Source of the DNA: Candidatus Neomicrothrix sp. UBA672
GTDB taxonomy: Bacteria > Actinomycetota > Acidimicrobiia > Acidimicrobiales > MedAcidi-G1
DNA: 7,679 nucleotides
Assembly: GCA_002299135.1 (NCBI GenBank)
Contig: DBNM01000034.1
Span: 4,564-12,242 of the forward strand
Direction of reading: 5' to 3'
Part shown: positions 1 to 5,507 of the stretch, piece by piece
How positions within the stretch are numbered: the stretch's first letter is position 1
Layout: each line of letters begins with the position of its first letter
Notes under the pieces: model-generated
Seen by the model: the letters and a program-made list of their open reading frames with translations, nothing else
What the model was told of the DNA's origin: nothing
The model's database searches: none
Program-made: the position numbers and the translations under genes

Positions 1-116
1 ACCAAAGCGACACCTTCACCTTCTAAAATCTTAGATGGATTAGGGTCAAGACAAAGATCAAGAACTCTGCGTAGTTCTTCTGCGTTAAGATCGTCGACTT
101 CTAAAAAACTTCTCAC
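1..116 (-). CDS. argF: Ornithine carbamoyltransferase, N-terminal fragment (cut by window edge)
   Basis: About 38 codons of a gene that runs off the left edge. The reading frame opens at a GTG (116-114) that overlaps the argD stop in a GTGA junction, with AAGGA at 130-126 nine bases upstream as a plausible ribosome binding site. The peptide starts (V/M)RSFLEVDDLNAEELRRVLD and reaches a segment ILEGEGVAL. This matches the usual start of ornithine carbamoyltransferases: a 'hFLxxxDLsxeEl' helix, then the 'L.gk.valiF' strand that precedes the carbamoyl-phosphate loop STRTR, which lies outside the window. The enzyme makes citrulline from ornithine and carbamoyl phosphate in the cytoplasm, the step directly after the argCJBD products. 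Its place after argD matches the argCJBDF order of actinobacteria. The catalytic region is not visible, so identity rests on the N-terminal pattern and the context. An aspartate carbamoyltransferase is much less likely here. Confidence 0.85.
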   Translation of the reverse strand, partial: MRSFLEVDDLNAEELRRVLDLCLDPNPSKILEGEGVAL

Positions 117-1306
117 GATGCTTTTTCCTTGCGTGTTGTTAAGACCTTTTCGAGAATCCCCGCTCCTTCAATTATTTCTTCTGAAGAAATGGTCAGAGGT
201 GGAGCTAACCGGAGAGCTGTAGGCGTAACACCATTTAGAACTAGGCCCTCTTTTAAACAATCCTGTGCCAAGTCACGAGCATCACCCTTTGCCAGTCTTT
301 CTTTTTCGATTTCCACTCCTAGTAAAAGCCCTAAACCTCTAACCGAGTCGACTCCATCAATATTTGTGATTGCTGCAACCATCTCTTCGCCTTTTTCTTT
401 AGCTAATTTAGGTGCCTGAATTTCCTCAAGGACTCTCAGAGTTTCTCTTGCAGCAGAAGTTGCTAGCGGTTGTCCAGCGAAAGTCGAACCATGATCACCA
501 GGTTTAAAAGCGTCTGCTATTTCTGATTTTGCCCAAACAGCTCCAATAGGAACACCATTAGCCATTCCTTTAGCCATTGTTACAATGTCAGGTTTGATAT
601 TTGCATGGTGGAACCCAAACCACTCTCCCGTCCTCCCAAAACCGGTTTGGATTTCGTCCATTATCAGAAGCAAACCCTTCTCATCACAAAGCTTTCGGAG
701 CCCTTGTAAGAAATCACTGCTTGCGTTATTAACGCCGCCTTCACCTTGGATAGGTTCAACCAATATTGCTCCAGTCGTTTGGTCGATTGCTTCCTCAAAG
801 GAAGCAAGATTGTCCCATTCGGCGTGTCTAAATCCCTCTGGCAAAGGCATGAACGGTTTATGTTTCTCAGGTTGACCAGTCGCAGCCAAAGTAGCCATGG
901 TTCTGCCGTGAAAAGATTTATAAGCAGAAAGCACTCCATGTTTTCCCAAACCTTGATATTTCCGGGCTAGTTTCATGGCAGCTTCGTTCGCTTCGGCTCC
1001 AGAATTTTGAAATAAAATTTTTCCTGATTGACCGCTCCCTGTGTTTATAAGTCTGTCTAAAGTCGCTGCAACTTCAAGTTGTGGTTCTGTAATGAAAAGA
1101 TTTGAGACATGCAAAAGCGTATTTGCTTGTTCTGATATGGCGTTAGCTATTCTTGGGTGGCTGTGCCCTAAACCAGTTACCGCTATTCCACATAAGAAAT
1201 CTAAATACCTTTTCCCATCTTTATCGAAAAGTTCCGTGCCGGAACCTTTAACGAATGTCACCGATGGTGTGCCGTAATTAGGCATTAACAATTCAGACCA
1301 GTTCAT
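113..1306 (-). CDS. argD: Acetylornithine aminotransferase
   Basis: A 397-residue class III PLP-dependent aminotransferase, the normal length for ArgD. It converts N-acetylglutamate semialdehyde to N-acetylornithine using glutamate; many ArgD enzymes also act on succinyl-diaminopimelate, so a role in lysine synthesis is possible but not shown. Visible landmarks are the phosphate-binding NSGAEANEAA (101-110), FHGRT (132-136) near the cofactor ring, EPIQGEGGV (184-192), the MDEIQTGFGRTG block (216-227) with Asp217 expected to pair with the pyridine nitrogen, and TMAKGMANG with the Schiff-base Lys246. GDHGSTFAGQPLA (270-282) is the loop whose Thr275 reaches the partner subunit's cofactor; most relatives have GGNP where this one has AGQP. 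The ATG overlaps the argB stop as ATGA, and AGGA at 1316-1313 lies six bases upstream. The gene ends in a GTGA overlap with argF. The context fixes it as ArgD rather than ornithine or GABA aminotransferase. Confidence 0.96.
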   Translation of the reverse strand: MNWSELLMPNYGTPSVTFVKGSGTELFDKDGKRYLDFLCGIAVTGLGHSHPRIANAISEQANTLLHVSNLFITEPQLEVAATLDRLINTGSGQSGKILFQNSGAEANEAAMKLARKYQGLGKHGVLSAYKSFHGRTMATLAATGQPEKHKPFMPLPEGFRHAEWDNLASFEEAIDQTTGAILVEPIQGEGGVNNASSDFLQGLRKLCDEKGLLLIMDEIQTGFGRTGEWFGFHHANIKPDIVTMAKGMANGVPIGAVWAKSEIADAFKPGDHGSTFAGQPLATSAARETLRVLEEIQAPKLAKEKGEEMVAAITNIDGVDSVRGLGLLLGVEIEKERLAKGDARDLAQDCLKEGLVLNGVTPTALRLAPPLTISSEEIIEGAGILEKVLTTRKEKAS

Positions 1307-2241
1307 AATTGATCCTGCGCTTGAGTTTCAGATTTGAATGAATCCAACATGTCTTCTGGGAGAACCATCGTTCCTATTCCAGCGTCTGTGAACAATTCGA
1401 GAAGTAAAACGTGGGGTATCCGACCATCAACCATATGGGCTGAAGCCACACCCCCTTTTATTGCATCAATGCATGCTTGTGCTTTGGGGATCATTCCAGA
1501 CTTGATAATTCCTTCGTCAATCAAATCATTCAAACTTGAAATACCGATCTTTGAAATCTTGCTTGCGGGGTCCGAAACATCTTCTAACAGACCCTCTATG
1601 TCAGTCAGATAAAGCAATCTTTCAGCTTTCAAAGAACCAGCTAAGGCAGCTGCCACAGTATCTGAATTTATGTTGTAAGCCTGTCCATTTGAATCTGTTC
1701 CAATGGTCGATATTACGGGAATGAGATTTTCTTCCATAAGGCATTCCACTATGGAAGGATTTATTTTTACTACATCACCAACGTAACCAAGTGATGAGTC
1801 TTTTTGGGTTGCTTCAATTAAATTTGAATCACCTCCTGAGAGACCTACAGCTATTGGAGAATGAACATTAATACTCGAGACAATGTCTGTATTAACTTTT
1901 CCAACGAGGACCATCTGCGCTATTTCTAGAGTCTCCTTATCAGTTACTCTCTGTCCATCCTTGAATTCTGTGCTTAAACCTAACCTCTCCACTAAGTCAC
2001 CAATTTGAGGTCCACCTCCGTGGACAACTACAGGTTTAATGCCCACTGAATGCATCAAAACAATATCCTGGGCGAATTGGTCAGCTAACTCGTCGCTTTC
2101 CATTGCATTGCCACCAAATTTTACGACTACAACCCTCCCAGCAAATCTTGTTATATAGGGAAGAGTTTCCACCAATACTCCTGCTCTTCTTTCAGGTGAA
2201 AAAACCGGCTCTTCTTTGCCATTAACATTCTTGTTTTTCAT
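1303..2241 (-). CDS. argB: Acetylglutamate kinase, probably arginine-sensitive
   Basis: An amino-acid-kinase-family protein of 312 residues from the ATG at 2241, or 313 from the in-frame GTG directly before it. It phosphorylates N-acetylglutamate with ATP, normally the controlled step of the pathway. Motifs in order: VVVKFGGNAM with catalytic Lys41, VVHGGGPQI (72-80) for substrate and phosphate binding, RVTDKETLEI (98-107), QMVLVGKVN, GLSGGDSN (133-140), the NINSDTVAAALA block (190-201), YLTDIEGL, SGMIPK with the second catalytic lysine Lys253, and HMVDGRIPH plus GIGTM near the C terminus. About 30 residues precede the first strand and include a helix (around ERRAGVLVETLPYITRF). Such an extension marks the hexameric, arginine-inhibited kinases and is absent from the short E. 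coli type. The gene overlaps argJ upstream and argD downstream (ATGA). Function is certain; allosteric behaviour is inferred. Confidence 0.97.
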   Translation of the reverse strand: MKNKNVNGKEEPVFSPERRAGVLVETLPYITRFAGRVVVVKFGGNAMESDELADQFAQDIVLMHSVGIKPVVVHGGGPQIGDLVERLGLSTEFKDGQRVTDKETLEIAQMVLVGKVNTDIVSSINVHSPIAVGLSGGDSNLIEATQKDSSLGYVGDVVKINPSIVECLMEENLIPVISTIGTDSNGQAYNINSDTVAAALAGSLKAERLLYLTDIEGLLEDVSDPASKISKIGISSLNDLIDEGIIKSGMIPKAQACIDAIKGGVASAHMVDGRIPHVLLLELFTDAGIGTMVLPEDMLDSFKSETQAQDQL

Positions 2242-2253
2242 CACGAGGTCCTC
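2239..2253 (-). promoter_or_regulatory. Ribosome binding site that decides the argB start
   Basis: Read on the minus strand, GAGGA (2253-2249) is followed by CCTC, GTG and ATG. The GTG (2244-2242) would overlap the argJ stop as GTGA but lies only four bases from GAGGA. The ATG (2241-2239) lies seven bases away, a more normal spacing, and shares one base with the TGA. I therefore prefer the ATG. The two choices differ by a single residue. Confidence 0.6.
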
Positions 2254-3404
2254 ATGTTTTCATCAATATAGGCGTGCGTTAGATCTGTTGTAACCACATC
2301 AGATTCGCCCCTACCTTGTCCCAGATCAACATGTAATTCTAAGCGTCTTTGAGACATGTGTTTTTCCAAGGCCGCAGAGTCTACTTCTTGGGCTTTTCCT
2401 TGTGCATAGACGATTTGACCTCCATAAGAAACTGAGATTCTTTCAGGATCGAATTGAATTCCAGATGCACCTATCTGTGCCGCTATCCGGCCCCAGTAAG
2501 GGTCTTCTCCATACCATGAACATTTGATCAACTGGCTATTAGCTGTACTTCTAGCTGCTAATTCAGCCTCTGTGTCGTCTTTTGCTCCAGTCACATGAAG
2601 GAAAACCGTTTTAGTTGAACCTTCAGCATCATCCGCCATTTGCACAGCTAAATCCTTGCATGCTTCGGTCAAGGCCTCTCCAAGGAGCGTAGAATCTTCC
2701 ACTCCTGACTTGCCATTTGCTAAGAGAATAACCGTGTCATTGGTAGATTCTGCTCCATCTACTGTTAGACAATTAAAGGAAACTGAAACTGCTTTTTGTA
2801 GGAGTCTTGTAGCCTCCTGCGGGTTTATTGCAGCGTCAGTTGTAAGTACTGAGAGCATTGTGGCCATATTCGGTTGAAGCATTGCCGCCCCTTTAGATAT
2901 ACCGCCAACTGAAAAACCTTTCGCTTTAACGAGAGTATTTTTGGGAACCGTATCTGTAGTCATAATTGCTTTTGCTGCTACTGTCCCTTGATCATCCTTG
3001 AGGGAGTCAATTGCACTTTTTATTCCATAGGCAATCTCTTCCATCGGAAGTGGATATCCAATCCATCCTGTTGAACAAACTAGGACTTCGCTCGATTCGC
3101 ATCCAAGACCCTGTGCTGTTAACTGACACATCCGTTCAGCATCCAGCAAACCTTGCTCGCCTGTAGCTGCATTTGCATTTCCACTGTTAAGAACGACAGT
3201 AGAAGCAGCACCTCCAGTTGCTTCCAAGTGTTTGCGCGATACCAAGACTGGTGCTGCTGTCATTTTATTTGATGTAAAGACAGCCGCTGCCGGTACCGGT
3301 TTTTGATCTTCGGTTGCAACCAACGCTAGATCTAGTTCGTTGTTATTTTTGATTCCGCTGGCCACGCCACTAGCCAGAAAACCTTCAACATCTGTGATCG
3401 TCAT
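2241..3404 (-). CDS. argJ: Glutamate N-acetyltransferase (ornithine acetyltransferase)
   Basis: A 387-residue ArgJ-family enzyme, near the usual length of about 390-410. It moves the acetyl group from N-acetylornithine to glutamate, releasing ornithine and recycling N-acetylglutamate; some members also accept acetyl-CoA, which the sequence cannot settle. These proteins cleave themselves into two chains before a threonine nucleophile. The site is visible as KGAAMLQPNMATML (171-184), with the cut expected between Ala181 and Thr182. The oxyanion-hole region is STGWIG (111-116), with Thr112 and Gly113. NSGNANAATG (73-82) and DGAESTNDT (216-224) are further family blocks, and the C terminus DLTHAYIDENMRTS keeps the expected late Asn383. 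Two residues look unusual: Trp114 in STGxIG, and Tyr303 in DPYWGR where Asn is common. The start ATG overlaps the argC stop as ATGA; only a weak TGGA (3416-3413) precedes it, so translation is probably coupled to argC. Confidence 0.97.
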   Translation of the reverse strand: MTITDVEGFLASGVASGIKNNNELDLALVATEDQKPVPAAAVFTSNKMTAAPVLVSRKHLEATGGAASTVVLNSGNANAATGEQGLLDAERMCQLTAQGLGCESSEVLVCSTGWIGYPLPMEEIAYGIKSAIDSLKDDQGTVAAKAIMTTDTVPKNTLVKAKGFSVGGISKGAAMLQPNMATMLSVLTTDAAINPQEATRLLQKAVSVSFNCLTVDGAESTNDTVILLANGKSGVEDSTLLGEALTEACKDLAVQMADDAEGSTKTVFLHVTGAKDDTEAELAARSTANSQLIKCSWYGEDPYWGRIAAQIGASGIQFDPERISVSYGGQIVYAQGKAQEVDSAALEKHMSQRRLELHVDLGQGRGESDVVTTDLTHAYIDENMRTS

Positions 3405-4447
3405 GGGCTTATTCCAATTGCACTTAGGCCATCTGACTCATCGAGGCCAAGAACTATATTCGCGCATTGAACCGCCTGGCCGGAAGCACCCTTACCCAGA
3501 TTGTCTATTGCGCAAAATGAAACTAACAGCCCTGTTCTTGGATCAACTCTTGCTGTTAAGTGAGCGGCATTTGATCCAAAAGTTGATTTTGTGGTTGGTG
3601 ATTTTTCGTCGACCACAATAAAAGGCATTCCAGAGTAGGCTTCGGTCAAAATTTGAAGAGCGGCATCTGTATCAAGTGCACCTTTGACTCTCCCATAACA
3701 AGTAGCAAGAATTCCCCGATTCATTGGAGCTAAATGCGGTGTGAACAGAACTGATGCATCACCTATCGGACTCCCATTTGACCCAGTGCTAAGCGCCTGT
3801 TCTATTTCAGGGGTATGACGGTGCGAAAGTAAACCATAGGCAGCAAAATTCTCATCGACAGCACAAAATAGACTATTTGGTTGGGGATTTTTCCCTGCAC
3901 CCGAAGCGCCGCTCGCTGCGTCAACAATAATTTCATCAGGTTCAATTACTCCTGCCCTAATAAAAGGCGCCAAGGCCAGAGAAGCAGCTGTGGGGTAACA
4001 GCCAGGCGCAGCTACTAAAGAACTGTTTTCTAGTCCATCTCTAAAAAGTTCGGGCAGACCATAGGATGCAGAATCAAGAAGTTCTGGAACAGTGTGATCC
4101 TCTTCATACCATTGCCGGTAAGTTTCGGCGTTCTTGAGTCTGAAATCAGCTCCTAAATCAACAATCAGTTTTGTAGTCTCGAGGAATTCTGGAATTACTT
4201 TTTGTGAGGCCCCATGAGGTAACCCAGTAAAAATAATTTCACATTCACTTAATGGTGCAGAGTCTTTATCCTCAAACAACATTTCTGGAAATTCAGGCGA
4301 AAGATGTGCATGGACGTCAGATATAGCTGTTCCTGCAAGGGTCGATGCAACAGCCGTTTTAACTTCAAAGTTAGGGTGCATTGAGCAAATTCTTAATAAT
4401 TCGGCACCGGTATAACCTGAAGCGCCAATAATACCTACTGAAAACAT
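3401..4447 (-). CDS. argC: N-acetyl-gamma-glutamyl-phosphate reductase
   Basis: A 348-residue ArgC of normal length, acting in the cytoplasm. It reduces N-acetylglutamyl phosphate with NADPH to the semialdehyde, releasing phosphate. The N-terminal nucleotide-binding fold shows VGIIGASGYTGAEL (4-17). FTGLPHGAS (73-81) and VDLGADFRL (96-104) follow. The catalytic cysteine is Cys150 in APGCYPTA, the assisting histidine is His211 in SHRHTPEIEQ, and ASGASGAGK (178-186) and FTPHLAPMNRG (235-245) are typical. DNLGKGASGQAVQ (315-327) closes the substrate-binding domain. The ATG at 4447 has no Shine-Dalgarno-like sequence upstream. Instead it sits exactly where a TTGAAT/TATGAT promoter predicts the transcript to begin, so a leaderless message is likely. 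It is the first gene of the tight arg cluster, overlaps argJ by four bases, and is separated from the upstream oxidoreductase by a 40-base gap holding the control sites. Confidence 0.97.
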   Translation of the reverse strand: MFSVGIIGASGYTGAELLRICSMHPNFEVKTAVASTLAGTAISDVHAHLSPEFPEMLFEDKDSAPLSECEIIFTGLPHGASQKVIPEFLETTKLIVDLGADFRLKNAETYRQWYEEDHTVPELLDSASYGLPELFRDGLENSSLVAAPGCYPTAASLALAPFIRAGVIEPDEIIVDAASGASGAGKNPQPNSLFCAVDENFAAYGLLSHRHTPEIEQALSTGSNGSPIGDASVLFTPHLAPMNRGILATCYGRVKGALDTDAALQILTEAYSGMPFIVVDEKSPTTKSTFGSNAAHLTARVDPRTGLLVSFCAIDNLGKGASGQAVQCANIVLGLDESDGLSAIGISP

Positions 4448-4463
4448 AGTATCATCATACAGT
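4446..4463 (-). promoter_or_regulatory. ARG box 2-like palindrome, weaker
   Basis: Two bases after box 1 comes TGTAT-GATG-ATACT (4461-4448), containing a perfect GTAT/ATAC inverted repeat with the same four-base centre spacing as an ARG box. It differs from the ARG consensus at three half-site positions and at the G bases of its centre. Centre-to-centre distance to box 1 is 20 bases, about two helical turns, as in paired operators. It covers the predicted -10 and the start codon. It is weaker evidence alone than with its partner. Confidence 0.42.
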
Positions 4464-4482
4464 TTTATGTATAAAAATTCAA
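4447..4482 (-). promoter_or_regulatory. Predicted argC promoter with start at the ATG
   Basis: On the minus strand TTGAAT (4482-4477) lies 17 bases from TATGAT (4459-4454). These match the -35 consensus at 4 of 6 positions and the -10 consensus at 5 of 6. Counting the -10 element as -12 to -7 puts +1 at 4447, the A of the argC ATG. This implies a leaderless arg transcript, which fits the absence of a ribosome binding site. An alternative -10, TATACA (4473-4468), is poorer and would leave a short leader. The start is a prediction, not a measured site. Confidence 0.6.
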
Positions 4483-4483
4483 T
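4466..4483 (-). promoter_or_regulatory. ARG box 1 (probable ArgR operator)
   Basis: The 18 bases ATTGAATTTTTATACATA match the classical ARG box WNTGAATWWWWATTCANW at every specified position except one (ATACA instead of ATTCA in the right half). It overlaps the predicted -35 element of the argC promoter. ArgR hexamers with bound arginine repress at such sites. argR itself is not in the window, but in relatives it follows argF. Confidence 0.65.
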
Positions 4484-4487
4484 ATTT

Positions 4488-5468
4488 CTAGGTTTTATTT
4501 AGATCCACTACCACTTTCCCTACTACTTTACGGTCAGCAATATCCTGCAAAGCCTGATTTGAAGATTCAAAAGCGTAAGTTGGATGCAACAAAGGGTCCA
4601 CTTTGCCTTCCCCACTTAAATCTACTACCGACGACATTTGTCTTTTAAAAGAACTCGGATCTCTTCCCAACGAAGCCCCCCAATGGACTCCCACCACTGA
4701 ATAATTTTTAAGCAATACGTGATTCGTTGCTATCTCTGGTATCCCAGCTACAAAACCAATGACTAGTAATCGCCCATCCCACGCCATGCATCTTCTTACT
4801 TTTTGAAACATATCTCCACCGACTGGGTCATAAGCGACATCGACACCTTGATTGTTTGTAACGTCCCTGACCTTCTCAACAAGATCTTCTTCTTCCTTGT
4901 GGTCGATCACTACGTCTGCACCAAGTTCTCTACATGCGTTTACCTTCTCCTGTCCACCTGCCACCGCTATCACCCTTGCTCCAGCTGCCAATCCCAACTG
5001 TATTGCCGCAGAACCAGTCCCACCTGATGCCCCAGTCACCAATAGTGTTTCTCCACTCTGTATGAGGGCACGATCATGTAAAGCGAACCAGGTTGTTCCA
5101 TAATTCATTGGCAAAGCAGCAGCCCTAACTTGATCCACTGAGTCGGGCACACCAAAAGACATATGTGCATGCACTAAAGCTTGCTCAGACAAACCTCCTC
5201 CCAGTGAAATAACCTTCTGCCCTACACTGAAATCTTCCACTCCTTCACCTACAGCTATTACTCTGCCTGCTGTTTCACCTCCTGGTGTAAAGGGCAGGGG
5301 TGGTTTGACTTGGTACTCTCCTCGACATTGAAGCACATCTGGGAAAGCCAGCCCCACTGCATCAACATCTACTAGCAATTGGCCAGCCATGGGTTCTGGA
5401 GTTTCCATCTCTTGAAGCTTCAAAGATTCCTTTGGTTCTCCAAGTTCGTGTATTTGCCATGCTTTCAT
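4488..5468 (-). CDS. Zinc-free quinone-oxidoreductase-like protein (MDR superfamily)
   Basis: A 326-residue protein of the medium-chain dehydrogenase/reductase superfamily, closest in pattern to NADPH:quinone reductases. The N-terminal GroES-like domain (about 1-120) includes PFTPGGETAGRV (59-70) and GVEDFSVGQKV (76-86). It lacks the cysteine and histidine ligands of zinc alcohol dehydrogenases. The Rossmann domain (about 125-260) has the cofactor loop GASGGTG (146-152), ELGADVVIDH (181-190) and YDPVGG (213-218). It should reduce a quinone or an enone-type substrate with NAD(P)H in the cytoplasm; the true substrate cannot be read from sequence, so no symbol is given. GAAAGGA (5482-5476) lies seven bases before the ATG. 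It follows pheT by 39 bp with no terminator visible and ends 40 bp before argC, upstream of the ARG boxes, so it is probably read with pheT. Hand-counted rows give about 49% GC, higher than the neighbours. Confidence 0.88.
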   Translation of the reverse strand: MKAWQIHELGEPKESLKLQEMETPEPMAGQLLVDVDAVGLAFPDVLQCRGEYQVKPPLPFTPGGETAGRVIAVGEGVEDFSVGQKVISLGGGLSEQALVHAHMSFGVPDSVDQVRAAALPMNYGTTWFALHDRALIQSGETLLVTGASGGTGSAAIQLGLAAGARVIAVAGGQEKVNACRELGADVVIDHKEEEDLVEKVRDVTNNQGVDVAYDPVGGDMFQKVRRCMAWDGRLLVIGFVAGIPEIATNHVLLKNYSVVGVHWGASLGRDPSSFKRQMSSVVDLSGEGKVDPLLHPTYAFESSNQALQDIADRKVVGKVVVDLNKT

Positions 5469-5482
5469 TATTAGATCCTTTC
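5469..5482 (-). promoter_or_regulatory. Ribosome binding site of the oxidoreductase gene
   Basis: GAAAGGA (5482-5476) on the minus strand lies seven bases before the ATG at 5468. It is the clearest Shine-Dalgarno-like sequence in the window at a non-overlapping junction. The rest of the 39-bp gap after pheT shows no hairpin plus T-run and no good promoter, which suggests read-through from pheT. Confidence 0.65.
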
Positions 5483-5507
5483 AAACATTTTTCTTTTCTG
5501 AATCAGT

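Noticed and set aside
787..807. Perfect 8-bp inverted repeat (TTGCTTCC / GGAAGCAA, 5-base loop)
   Set aside because: It is inside argD, codes for an ordinary helix (LASFEEAI), and has no following T-run. An attenuator or terminator in the middle of the gene is not supported; chance is the simplest explanation.
4448..4487. A rho-independent terminator between the oxidoreductase gene and argC
   Set aside because: The gap is A/T-rich, but the only palindromes are short operator-like ones, with no GC-rich stem followed by a T-run. Read-through into argC cannot be excluded.
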